Of a stretch of DNA of 44,443 nt, positions 16,241 through 23,860 are shown one piece after another. Each line of letters opens with the position of its first letter. Positions within the stretch are counted from its first letter, which is position 1. Position numbers and translations under genes: made by a program. A model generated the notes under the pieces. It did no database searches and was not told where the DNA came from. It was given only the letters and a program-made list of their open reading frames with translations. This DNA comes from an uncultured Lachnospiraceae bacterium (GTDB lineage Bacteria; Bacillota; Clostridia; Lachnospirales; Lachnospiraceae), in the NCBI GenBank assembly GCA_946414825.1, contig CAMKQB010000008.1:1-44443 (forward strand), written 5' to 3'.

Positions 16241-17719
16241 TTATTCCGCCAGCTTCTTCTCTATAGCTTTGATAACTATCTTAAGAGCTTTGATTCTAGC
16301 ATACTTCTTGTCATTTGATTCCAGTACGTACCAAGGAGCGTATTTAGTATTAGTCTTCTGAAGCATCTCGTCGATGGCTTCCTCGTACTGATCCCATTTT
16401 TCTCTGTTACGCCAATCCTCATCTGTTATCTTCCACTGCTTCTCTGGAGTATTCTGTCTATCCGTGAAGCGTGCCAGCTGAGTATCTTTATCAATCTGAA
16501 CCCAGAACTTGATAACAACTGCATTCCAGTCTGCCAGTTCCTTTTCAAATTCATTTATCTCATTATAAGCTCTCTGCCAATCATTCTCAGAACAGAAGCC
16601 CTCGAGACGCTCCACCATAACACGTCCATACCAGGTACGATCAAATATTGCTATATGTCCGTCCTTTGGAAGCCTGTTCCAGAATCTCCACAGATAATGC
16701 CGTGCCTTCTCTGCTGGCTCCGGACTAGCGATAGGATGCACCTCGTAACCTCTTGGATCAAGCGCTCCGGCTATTCTCTTGATGTTACCACCCTTGCCTG
16801 CCGCATCCCAGCCTTCATAGGCAATGATTACTGGAATCTTCTTATGATAGAGTTCATTATGAAGCTGTCCCAGTCTCTTCTGAAGAACATCCAGCTCCTT
16901 CTTATATTCCTCTTCTTCTATCGTCTTATCGAGAGATATTTCGGAAAGCTTTGGTGTCTCTCTAAGAGGAAATGTATTCTGAAGCAGTGGCGCCTTCTTC
17001 TCGGACTCTGCATTTGCGAGCGCAGTATCTATACTAGCAACGAGAATCTCAGTAACCTGAAGCTCTGACCATTTCTTAGCAGAAGAATCTATGAAATACC
17101 ATGGAGCCACAAACTGATTTGTAGCTTCTATATATTCATCATAGACATCCAGGCATTTATCATAATGCTTGTTCTGCCATTTATCCTTCTCGGATACTCT
17201 CCACTTGGTATGCTTATTTTCTTCCAGTTCCTTCAGTCTCTTTCTCTGAATCTTCTCATCTATATGGAAGAAAAATTTAACCACCAGATAACCATTATCA
17301 TTCAGAGTTCTCTCAAATCTCTTAATACTTGTAAGGTGTTCCTTATATTGCTTCTTACTTATATCCCCATGAAGAAACTGAGAGGTAACCTCACCCATCC
17401 AGCTTCCATCGAAGAAGGAGAATTTACCTTCTTTTGGAATTCTTACAAAATATCTATATAGAAATGGTCTCCTCAGTTCATCACTAGTTGGTTCTGTCAG
17501 AGTCTCACACTTGAAGAATCTTGGATCGAGTCCTTTTATAACTCTTCCAAGAACACTTCCTTTACCTGCCGCTCCCCATCCATCAAAAACCACGAGAACA
17601 GGAAGTCCTTTTTCTTTAACCTGCATCTGACGAACCATCAGTTCTGCACGAGCCTTCTCCAATCTTGCAGAGAGCTCTTCATCAGATGGTCTATCATCCT
17701 TAACCCACTCTTTTAACAT
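16241..17719 (-). CDS. Two-domain polyphosphate kinase 2 (polyphosphate:AMP phosphotransferase type)
   Basis: 492 aa with two tandem PPK2 domains. The second has canonical motifs: GWDAAGKGG at 303-311 and FDRTWYGRV. The first is altered: GWGAAGKGS at 47-55 lacks the Walker-A Asp, and FDGSWMGEV lacks the Arg of FDR. By analogy with two-domain class II PPK2 proteins, this phosphorylates AMP to ADP with polyphosphate, with the C-terminal domain probably catalytic. An extended -10 element (TGGTATAAT, TATAAT at 17773-17778) lies upstream. Confidence 0.9.
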   Translation of the reverse strand: MLKEWVKDDRPSDEELSARLEKARAELMVRQMQVKEKGLPVLVVFDGWGAAGKGSVLGRVIKGLDPRFFKCETLTEPTSDELRRPFLYRYFVRIPKEGKFSFFDGSWMGEVTSQFLHGDISKKQYKEHLTSIKRFERTLNDNGYLVVKFFFHIDEKIQRKRLKELEENKHTKWRVSEKDKWQNKHYDKCLDVYDEYIEATNQFVAPWYFIDSSAKKWSELQVTEILVASIDTALANAESEKKAPLLQNTFPLRETPKLSEISLDKTIEEEEYKKELDVLQKRLGQLHNELYHKKIPVIIAYEGWDAAGKGGNIKRIAGALDPRGYEVHPIASPEPAEKARHYLWRFWNRLPKDGHIAIFDRTWYGRVMVERLEGFCSENDWQRAYNEINEFEKELADWNAVVIKFWVQIDKDTQLARFTDRQNTPEKQWKITDEDWRNREKWDQYEEAIDEMLQKTNTKYAPWYVLESNDKKYARIKALKIVIKAIEKKLAE

Positions 17720-17867
17720 CTGCTACCTCCTTAAAATACTTTCTCCATTTTACCGTAACCCATATATTCATTATTATACCATTCATAAGGTAATAAGTGT
17801 TGTGATTTTTCAAACATTTTGTTAAAATGCTCTTTGTTATTATTGGATGGTTTTTAGGGAGTTTAAA

Positions 17868-18947
17868 ATGAACCAAATTTATTCTAGAATAAAGAAGTCT
17901 TCCGCAGGACTTTTCATTGGCGGCGGACTTGTTTTCTTGCTTATAGCAGTTCTAATTTTTATTTTTGTCTGTTCTACATTTTTCAAATATTTTTTTGCTG
18001 ATGCACCAGACCTTTTCAGTGTTCCTTCTAGTTCTTATTCCACAGGAGATTGGTACACCTGCAACAATAATTTACTCTTTGATTATTATTGTTCAGATGA
18101 GGATGGTAGATATTACGTAACAGCAACAAATGATCTCGAATACTTCGGCTTCTATGTATATAAAAAAGACTTCGATCTCGCGGACCGTATAACAGATGGT
18201 TCCTACAAATATATGAATATGGAAACAGATGCACCTCCAGCTGAGTTTATATCGGCAAAGGGTTATCTTCAGCCAATGGATCCTTCTGAGAAAAGATACT
18301 TCAAGCAGTTCTTTGAGCATGACGATGTTACTGCCGATGATTTTGATATGAAGTTTTATACCTTTAAACCTATGACTCCTTGGCGTGCTCTTACAGATGA
18401 TAATGGAGATAATAATTTATTCTATTTCATTGTTGCGATTGCACTCGCGGTTTCGGGAATCTTTTGTATAATCCACTTCATAACTGGTGGATATAAGAAG
18501 TCCCTCAAAAAATCAATAAGTACTTATGGAATACTGCCTGAACTACTCGAAAATGATATGAACCATGCAGTAAATATCCAGAATGCATATATCGGTTCAG
18601 AGCATGTACTTTTCGCACAGGCTGCAGGGTCCAAGGTTATTCCTTACAATGCTCTTATCTGGGCTTACGTAATGATTACCACAACCAAGCATACGACTTA
18701 CGGAATACCAACTGGAACTAGTAAGTCCTATCAACTTATCTTCTTCGATAGAAACAAGAGAAAGATAATCTTCAATGTCAAAGATGAAGCAATAGGACAC
18801 CAGATGCTAGACGCTATCTTCGCTCGTGCCCCATATATATTCTGTGGCTTTTCAGAGGAGCTAGCAAGTGCCACAAATAATGGCAGATTTGACGAAATGG
18901 TAAGAGCTGTTGATGAGCGACGTGCTCACACAGTTAATCAATATTAA
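17868..18947 (+). CDS. Two-TM membrane protein with extracellular domain, unknown function
   Basis: A 359-aa protein with TM1 at about residues 10-35 and TM2 at about 180-203. An extracellular domain of about 145 residues lies between them, followed by a cytoplasmic domain of about 150 residues. I do not recognise a named family. The extracellular domain ends with KGYLQPMDPSEKRYFKQFFE...KFYTFKPM, which resembles the same region of the next gene, so the two are probable paralogs. The start at 17868 was chosen because AGGGAG (17856-17861) lies 6 nt before it; the ATG at 17847 would sit in front of that site. The next gene starts 17 bp after its stop. Confidence 0.85.
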   Translation: MNQIYSRIKKSSAGLFIGGGLVFLLIAVLIFIFVCSTFFKYFFADAPDLFSVPSSSYSTGDWYTCNNNLLFDYYCSDEDGRYYVTATNDLEYFGFYVYKKDFDLADRITDGSYKYMNMETDAPPAEFISAKGYLQPMDPSEKRYFKQFFEHDDVTADDFDMKFYTFKPMTPWRALTDDNGDNNLFYFIVAIALAVSGIFCIIHFITGGYKKSLKKSISTYGILPELLENDMNHAVNIQNAYIGSEHVLFAQAAGSKVIPYNALIWAYVMITTTKHTTYGIPTGTSKSYQLIFFDRNKRKIIFNVKDEAIGHQMLDAIFARAPYIFCGFSEELASATNNGRFDEMVRAVDERRAHTVNQY

Positions 18948-18964
18948 TACATAAGGAGAAATTC

Positions 18965-19744
18965 ATGAAAAACTTATTTAAATCAAGATTCTTTAAAATC
19001 ACCCTTATACTACTCGTTCTTGGAATAGTATGCTTCTGTCTCGGACTTAGCGACTTCATAGACTCTCGCAAAACCCCAATCGATTATAATACAGCAGCAG
19101 ACGGTTCTCTCAAGAAGGGGGATATAGTAGAAGGTGATATCTATTATAACTACGGTGTTTATGAGACAATCACTACAAAGGAAAATGGCCGTACCACAGG
19201 AACAAGCTATAGATACGTAATTCCTATCGGGGAAGAGTCTTACGTTGGAATCCATGTAAATGATGACAGCACTGTAGATCAGATGGATAAAATGACTGAT
19301 GAAACCTACGACGTAATGGATGGTAAGGCTGATTCAACTCAGACAAAGGTACATTTCAAGGGTAAGGTTATGAAGATGACTAGCGAAGACTATGGCTACT
19401 TCAAAGAATTTATGAAGTCAGGTGGTTTCACAGATGATGAGATCTCTAAGTATGGTTCTGAGCTTTATATCCAGATTCGCCCTATGAATCAGGGACCTGG
19501 AATCATGATCTTCGGACTTGTTCTTTTCCTTGTTGGTGCTGTACTGATTATTGTTCCTATTGTACAGGCTAAGAAAGCCAGTCCTCAGCCTCAGGCAACA
19601 TATAATCAGTCCTTTAATGATGCTTTATCTCCATCTGCGGATGCTACATTTAACCAGATACCAAATGCTACTTTCAATCAGAGCACAGGTGCTACATACA
19701 ATCAGGACACAACAAATATTCAGGGTCCAGAAAACTTTCAATAA
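18965..19744 (+). CDS. Two-TM membrane protein with Asn/Gln-rich tail, unknown function
   Basis: A 259-aa protein with TM1 at about residues 11-30, an extracellular domain of about 145 residues, and TM2 at about 180-202. The segment KGKVMKMTSEDYGYFKEFMK...LYIQIRPM mirrors the preceding gene. The C-terminal 50 residues are Asn/Gln/Thr-rich with a loose repeat AT(F/Y)NQ occurring four times, and are probably disordered and cytoplasmic. Homologous two-TM proteins occur in Lachnospiraceae without known function. AAGGAG lies close before the ATG. aroA starts 7 nt downstream. Confidence 0.85.
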   Translation: MKNLFKSRFFKITLILLVLGIVCFCLGLSDFIDSRKTPIDYNTAADGSLKKGDIVEGDIYYNYGVYETITTKENGRTTGTSYRYVIPIGEESYVGIHVNDDSTVDQMDKMTDETYDVMDGKADSTQTKVHFKGKVMKMTSEDYGYFKEFMKSGGFTDDEISKYGSELYIQIRPMNQGPGIMIFGLVLFLVGAVLIIVPIVQAKKASPQPQATYNQSFNDALSPSADATFNQIPNATFNQSTGATYNQDTTNIQGPENFQ

Positions 19745-19750
19745 TTAATT

Positions 19751-21058
19751 ATGGTAATATCTACAAAGAATAAAAATCTAAGTTTCAAAATAGATGCACC
19801 GCCATCTAAGTCTATCTATCACAGGGAGCTGATCATCCGCTTCCTGTGTGGAGACTACGCTCATCTTGCTCCCCTAGATGGGGATAACGATGACATTCTA
19901 GCGACCAAGTCGGTACTATCCGCACTATACAGTGCTACCCATTCCCAAGAAACAGATTCACCAAACTATAATCCGAAATACTTAGCAGATGAAGGAACAT
20001 CTGTTCTCTTGGCATGTAATGAAAGTGGTTCCACACTTAGATTTATGATACCTGTTGCCGCAGCACTTATTCTTGGAAAATATAGCGGCAAAAAGATCCG
20101 CGACACAAAGGTAACTAGACTCGTCTTCGAAACTAAGGGCAGGCTTTTCGATAGACCACTGGACGAGCTGGAGGATGCACTTAGACCCCATGGAGTATGT
20201 ATTAGTAAGGATTCCATAAGCAGAACAATTATTGTAGAAGGGGAAATGACTCCAGGCGAATACACTATCGACGGAAGCATTTCATCCCAGTATATATCCG
20301 GTCTGCTGATGGCACTTACACTTTTTAACGCCAAGTGCAGCATTCATATAACAGGTAGTCTTAAGTCTATTCACTATATCGAACTTACACAGGACGTCCT
20401 GGAGAAATATGGCGCACCTGCCAGCTTTAGCGCCATGACCTACTACCCTACTACTAATGGATATTTAAACAGTTTACTATCCAACGATTCCGTTCCAGAC
20501 GAGTTAAGGAACTTCAAGGTAGAAGGCGACTGGAGTAATGGAGCATTTCTGTTATGTATGAAAAGATGGTCTAGTATTGAGGTTACAAATCTTCGGGAGG
20601 ATTCTAAGCAAGGCGACAGAGCTATCCTAGATTACCTAAGTCTGGCAGATTCCGAAGATGCTCCTAAGGAAATCACTTGGGATTGCAGCGACATTCCAGA
20701 TATCACACCTTATATGGCAATGGTCGCTCCTTTCGAATTCGCCAAGGTTACATTTACAGGAATATCGAGATTAAGGATAAAGGAATCCGACAGAGTGATG
20801 GCTACCCGCGAGCAGCTATCCGCAATCGGCGTTAAAACCGAAGAAACAGCGGACACACTTACTGTTTATGAATACGAGAGCCCTTCAAAGGAAGAACTGA
20901 CAGAACCTATTCGTCTATCTTCATATAATGACCATAGAATGGCTATGTGTGCTATACTACTAGCAGTGATACTTAAGAAGGATGTTGAGATAGATAGTGT
21001 TGACTGTCTGAAGAAGTCATTTCCGGAGTTTTTGGGGTATTTGGATAAGTACTTTTAA
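19751..21058 (+). CDS. aroA: 3-phosphoshikimate 1-carboxyvinyltransferase (EPSP synthase)
   Basis: Shikimate pathway enzyme that adds the enolpyruvyl group of PEP to shikimate 3-phosphate. Motifs are DAPPSKSIYHR at the N-terminus, ESGSTLRFMIPVAAAL near residue 92, SSQYISGLLMAL near residue 180, RIKESDRVMA near residue 345 and NDHRMAMCAILLA near residue 394. The length of 435 aa is normal. The Shine-Dalgarno is not obvious, and the start lies 7 nt past the preceding stop, so it may be read by coupling. No other aro gene is in the window. Its pairing with the membrane-protein genes looks incidental. Confidence 0.93.
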   Translation: MVISTKNKNLSFKIDAPPSKSIYHRELIIRFLCGDYAHLAPLDGDNDDILATKSVLSALYSATHSQETDSPNYNPKYLADEGTSVLLACNESGSTLRFMIPVAAALILGKYSGKKIRDTKVTRLVFETKGRLFDRPLDELEDALRPHGVCISKDSISRTIIVEGEMTPGEYTIDGSISSQYISGLLMALTLFNAKCSIHITGSLKSIHYIELTQDVLEKYGAPASFSAMTYYPTTNGYLNSLLSNDSVPDELRNFKVEGDWSNGAFLLCMKRWSSIEVTNLREDSKQGDRAILDYLSLADSEDAPKEITWDCSDIPDITPYMAMVAPFEFAKVTFTGISRLRIKESDRVMATREQLSAIGVKTEETADTLTVYEYESPSKEELTEPIRLSSYNDHRMAMCAILLAVILKKDVEIDSVDCLKKSFPEFLGYLDKYF

Positions 21059-21089
21059 TGTCAATTTTTTCTCTTTTATATCAATTTAA

Positions 21090-21118
21090 TTGCACGTCAT
21101 TTTACTTTATGATATCAT
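21090..21118 (+). promoter_or_regulatory. Predicted promoter of the surface-protein gene
   Basis: TTGCAC (21090-21095) and TATCAT (21113-21118) are separated by 17 bp. The -10 lies in a 12-bp palindrome, TATGATATCATA (21109-21120), which could be an operator. Confidence 0.4.
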
Positions 21119-21201
21119 AAAAATGTCAAATCTATTTGAATTCATATCTCAGGAGTTCATATAGGAGATACTTTTGCTTTATTGAAAAATGGAGGTGACG
21201 C

Positions 21202-22701
21202 ATGATTAAGAAGGGGAAAAGAAAAAATATTATTTTAGCAACTTTTGTGGCCGCTGCTATTGCCGTATCACCTATTGGAGGAGGTACTGTACTAGCTGCT
21301 GAGGATAAGAACGAAACTGTAATAGTTGTGACAGATGGCGGAGATGTTGAAATAGAAGCGGGGGATATCACTACCGAAAGAGGTTATGGAATACATGTTA
21401 TTTCAGATGATGAGTACAAAGCTACTGTTACCGCAGGGGATATTGATTCTGTAGATGATGGAATATATATACGTGCGTCTGATGAGTCTGAAGCTACTGT
21501 TACCGCAGGGGATATTGTATCTGAAGATGATGGAGTTAATGTAGAGGCAAATGATGATTCTAAGGTTTCTGTTACTGTAGGGGATATAAAAGCTGATGGT
21601 AATGGGTTAGATTTAGAAGTGAACGGTGAATCTGAAGTTACGATTACGACAGGTAGTATCACATCCTCTGAAGAAGGCTTATATCTTTATATGGGAGAAT
21701 ATGACAATGATAAATCGGTTTTAAGTCTTGTGACTGATGGGGATGTTACATCGGAGGCGACAGGTTTATTTTTTGATACGGACAGTCAGAACGCAAAAGC
21801 AGATGTTCTTGTAACTGGTACTATTTCTGGCAAGAAAGCTGCAATTGAGTTCGAAAACGATGGACTTTTTTATTCAGATGAAGATTATCCCGAGAGTGAA
21901 AGTCTATCTCTTACGGTTTGGAAGATTGAGCTGAATGATGACGGAACAATAGCAAATAATACTTATGATAATTCTAATAATGATCCCGAAGCATTTGAAA
22001 AAAGGATCATGTACATCATGAGAGTTGAGCAGCCTGAAGGAGGAGCTATAGAGCTTTCTGATGGAGATGGTAAGGCTCTTAGTACCAGTCATGATTATGA
22101 AGTAGCAAATGAAGGTGATAAGGTTTTTGTCAAGGTTACTCCAAATGAAGGGTACATACTTACAGGAGCTTATAATGGTACTGACGGAGAGAAGCTGGCG
22201 CTTCTTACGGATGCTGACGGAAAATATTATGTAGAAGTTCCTAAGGGAGGCGGTGTATATCTCACAGCTGAACTTGAGAAAGAAAAGTACGAGATATCAT
22301 TCTACAACGAAGACGGATCAGTATATAGTACACAGACCGTAGCTTACGGAGATTATATTACTATTCCAGCTCTTCCAACACGCGGTGGATACAAAGGTCT
22401 CTATTGGCAGGGATCAATATATTATCCAGGTGATAAATATCAGGTAACTGGACCTCATACATTTAAAGCTATATATGAAAAGATAGAAGAAGAATCTTCA
22501 GATAAAGAGAAAGACGCTTCGGACGCTTCAGACACTTCAACAGATACAGCAGCAGCATCTGTTGTAAATAGTGTAACAAGAACAACTGCATCACCAGCAA
22601 CTGGTGATAATAGTATGGTGGTATTTATGATACTACTTATGATTCTTTCTAGTGCGGGTGTTGCATCTATATGTGCTTGCAAATGTAAAATAAATAGATA
22701 A
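21202..22701 (+). CDS. Repeat-containing cell-surface protein with LPXTG-like sorting signal
   Basis: 499 aa. The signal peptide ends near residue 33 (TVLAAE). Residues about 40-220 hold about seven imperfect repeats of roughly 24 residues, pattern (A/S)xVTxGDI-x(3-5)-DDG(I/V)x(V/I)xA, which suggests a parallel beta-helix. A Listeria-Bacteroides (InlB B-like) repeat lies near 360-430 (YEISFYNEDGSVYSTQTVAYG...). A Ser/Asp/Thr-rich spacer and a C-terminal signal SPATGDN, hydrophobic stretch and positive tail (KCKINR) end the protein. SPATG is a degenerate sortase motif. GGAGGTGA sits before the ATG. Adhesion or wall decoration is an inference. Confidence 0.85.
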   Translation: MIKKGKRKNIILATFVAAAIAVSPIGGGTVLAAEDKNETVIVVTDGGDVEIEAGDITTERGYGIHVISDDEYKATVTAGDIDSVDDGIYIRASDESEATVTAGDIVSEDDGVNVEANDDSKVSVTVGDIKADGNGLDLEVNGESEVTITTGSITSSEEGLYLYMGEYDNDKSVLSLVTDGDVTSEATGLFFDTDSQNAKADVLVTGTISGKKAAIEFENDGLFYSDEDYPESESLSLTVWKIELNDDGTIANNTYDNSNNDPEAFEKRIMYIMRVEQPEGGAIELSDGDGKALSTSHDYEVANEGDKVFVKVTPNEGYILTGAYNGTDGEKLALLTDADGKYYVEVPKGGGVYLTAELEKEKYEISFYNEDGSVYSTQTVAYGDYITIPALPTRGGYKGLYWQGSIYYPGDKYQVTGPHTFKAIYEKIEEESSDKEKDASDASDTSTDTAAASVVNSVTRTTASPATGDNSMVVFMILLMILSSAGVASICACKCKINR

Positions 22702-22746
22702 TAGATATAAATCAAGAGCTAAAGTATAATGAGATTATAATAAAAA

Positions 22747-22774
22747 CCTGCATTTGAAATAATTCAAATGCAGG
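22747..22774. terminator. Bidirectional terminator between surface protein and tRNA operon
   Basis: CCTGCATTTGAA (22747-22758) and TTCAAATGCAGG (22763-22774) form a 12-bp stem with a 4-nt loop. T-runs occur on both strands (TTTTTTT on plus, TTTTTATT on minus). It ends the surface-protein gene and the convergent tRNA transcript. Confidence 0.92.
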
Positions 22775-22782
22775 TTTTTTTG

Positions 22783-22853
22783 AGGCGACTATCAGATTCG
22801 AACTGATGATCAGGGAGTTGCAGTCCCACGCCTTACCACTTGGCTAAGTCGCC
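22783..22853 (-). tRNA. tRNA-Cys (GCA)
   Basis: Full cloverleaf on the minus strand. The acceptor stem is GGCGACT/AGTCGCC and the anticodon loop is CTGCAAC (anticodon GCA). The discriminator is U73, the usual Cys identity base. The T-loop TTCGAAT is intact. CCA is not encoded, so Cca must add it. It is the last tRNA in the operon. Confidence 0.95.
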
Positions 22854-22859
22854 TTAGGT

Positions 22860-22963
22860 ATCGATTTCGAAGAAATCGATGCTGCGCCATGGGGCGCATG
22901 CATTCTGCGAAGCAGAATAAATACTGCACGTAGTGCAGGATTCTTGGTTACGTAGTAACCAAG
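22860..22963. repeat. Array of five short hairpins in the tRNA-Asn/tRNA-Cys spacer
   Basis: Five perfect inverted repeats follow each other with little between: ATCGATTTC (22860-22868)/GAAATCGAT; TGCGCC (22883-22888)/GGCGCA; ATTCTGC (22902-22908)/GCAGAAT; CTGCAC (22924-22929)/GTGCAG; and CTTGGTTAC (22943-22951)/GTAACCAAG. Loops are 3 nt except for the second, which is 4. Past them is a 12-bp palindrome, CCGTGGCCACGG (22993-23004). CACCAAGG (22965-22972) can also pair with CCTTGGTG (23033-23040). Confidence 0.85.
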
Positions 22964-22990
22964 GCACCAAGGTTAAGAATGTAAATCCTA
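22943..22990. repeat. Spacer repeat copy 1 (hairpin plus 30-bp tail)
   Basis: Hairpin CTTGGTTAC/GTAACCAAG followed by a 30-bp tail (22961-22990) that shares 27 of 30 positions with copy 2 at 23231-23260. The first half of the block is the hairpin itself. This is a direct duplication between the two tRNA spacers. Confidence 0.8.
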
Positions 22991-23043
22991 TACCGTGGCC
23001 ACGGGGCCCTCCCTCACTTCGTTCGGGCAATCCCTTGGTGTAA

Positions 23044-23115
23044 CTCCCCGAGTTGGGCTCGAACCAACAACCCTTCGGTTAACAGCCGAATGCTCTACCA
23101 TTGAGCTATCGAGGA
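23044..23115 (-). tRNA. tRNA-Asn (GTT)
   Basis: Cloverleaf on the minus strand. The acceptor stem is TCCTCGA/TCGGGGA with one GU pair, the anticodon loop is CTGTTAA (anticodon GTT), the T-loop TTCGAGC is intact and the discriminator is G73. CCA is not encoded. It is the middle tRNA of the operon. Confidence 0.95.
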
Positions 23116-23119
23116 TTGA

Positions 23120-23233
23120 TCACATTTGCTTCGCAAATGTGAGTGGAGCTTTGCTCCACGCATTTTGCTAGCGTAGCGACGCAAAATCAAGGATGTGCTT
23201 TAGCACATGCTTGCTTGGTTGCTTGCAACCAAG
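23120..23233. repeat. Array of five short hairpins in the tRNA-Ser/tRNA-Asn spacer
   Basis: Perfect inverted repeats: TCACATTTGC (23120-23129)/GCAAATGTGA (23133-23142); GTGGAGC (23143-23149)/GCTCCAC; ATTTTGC (23162-23168)/GCAAAAT (23181-23187), with GCTA/TAGC nested; ATGTGC (23193-23198)/GCACAT; and CTTGGTTGC (23214-23222)/GCAACCAAG. The sequences differ from the first spacer's hairpins but follow the same design (6-10 bp stem, 2-4 nt loop). Confidence 0.85.
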
Positions 23234-23260
23234 GCGCCAAAGTTAAGAATGTATATCCTA
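23214..23260. repeat. Spacer repeat copy 2 (hairpin plus 30-bp tail)
   Basis: Counterpart of 22943-22990. The hairpin is CTTGGTTGC/GCAACCAAG and the tail at 23231-23260 shares 27 of 30 positions with copy 1. It lies just past the 3' end of tRNA-Ser on the minus strand. Confidence 0.8.
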
Positions 23261-23268
23261 ACTTCTAT

Positions 23269-23356
23269 CGGAGATGGAGGGATTTGAACCCTCGCGCCGC
23301 GTTAACGACCTATACCCTTAGCAGGGGCACCTCTTCAGCCACTTGAGTACATCTCC
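23269..23356 (-). tRNA. tRNA-Ser (GCT)
   Basis: Class II tRNA with a long variable arm on the minus strand. The acceptor stem is GGAGATG/CATCTCC, the anticodon loop is CTGCTAA (anticodon GCT, reads AGC/AGU), the T-loop TTCAAAT is intact and the discriminator is G73. CCA is not encoded. It is the first tRNA of the operon; a 10-bp hairpin precedes it. Confidence 0.95.
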
Positions 23357-23362
23357 ATAGGT

Positions 23363-23385
23363 ATTGATTTGCAAAGCAAATCAAT
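23363..23385. repeat. Hairpin in the tRNA operon leader
   Basis: ATTGATTTGC (23363-23372) and GCAAATCAAT (23376-23385), a 10-bp perfect stem with AAA loop, lie 7 bp in front of tRNA-Ser. It has the same design as the spacer hairpins. Confidence 0.85.
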
Positions 23386-23475
23386 GCACATATGCTGAAT
23401 TACTTCTACCAAGTCTAAGCCATTAGCGGCATAAACTGATTATTACAGCCACGCTTCTTTTCAAAGCGCTAGAAT

Positions 23476-23504
23476 ATAATAGCATTTTGCCCCTTGTCTG
23501 TCAA
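23476..23504 (-). promoter_or_regulatory. Promoter of the tRNA-Ser-Asn-Cys operon
   Basis: TTGACA (complement of 23499-23504) and TATTAT (complement of 23476-23481) with a 17-bp spacer: a consensus -35 and a near-consensus -10. The -35 overlaps the stop codon (23501-23503) of the small membrane protein gene upstream. The leader (about 110 nt) carries the hairpin at 23363-23385. Confidence 0.85.
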
Positions 23505-23740
23505 GCGCTTTCACGGTCAGAAGCTGACTCTCTTAATCCCATAGTGATAAGTGCTACGTCAACTATTGCCATCATGGAGTAAATCAAACCAGAGAATATA
23601 TCTGCCTCCATAAAATTGGATATCCCAACCATTATCATTACTGCTGCAAATGCCGCCATAATCAGCACCATTGCTCCTGTAAATAATCTCTTTGGAATAT
23701 CCACGTTCTTTACATTATTTCCTCTTAACACTTCATCCAT
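23501..23740 (-). CDS. Small two-TM membrane protein, unknown function
   Basis: A 79-aa protein (MDEVLRGNNVKN...) with two hydrophobic helices at about residues 18-40 and 46-68 and a short charged tail ending ESASDRESA. I do not recognise a family. The ATG at 23740 has GAGGG 8 nt upstream; a GTG five codons earlier would lie before that site. It stands alone between the CDF gene start region and the tRNA promoter; its stop lies inside the tRNA -35 box. Confidence 0.65.
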   Translation of the reverse strand: MDEVLRGNNVKNVDIPKRLFTGAMVLIMAAFAAVMIMVGISNFMEADIFSGLIYSMMAIVDVALITMGLRESASDRESA

Positions 23741-23860
23741 ACTTTTAACCCTCACTCAAATGTTTAATGCCTTTCATCTGATGAGATTAGTTTACAACAC
23801 AAACCTTAAGAAAAGATTAATATGAAGTGAAATGTTTATTATTTGTCGTAAAATGCAACC

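Noticed and set aside
22854-23268. CRISPR-like array
   Set aside because: The hairpins differ in sequence, are irregularly spaced, and lack identical repeats with unique spacers.
23143-23346. Plus-strand frame across the tRNA spacer
   Set aside because: It runs through tRNA-Ser and hairpins, with no ribosome binding site; not a gene.
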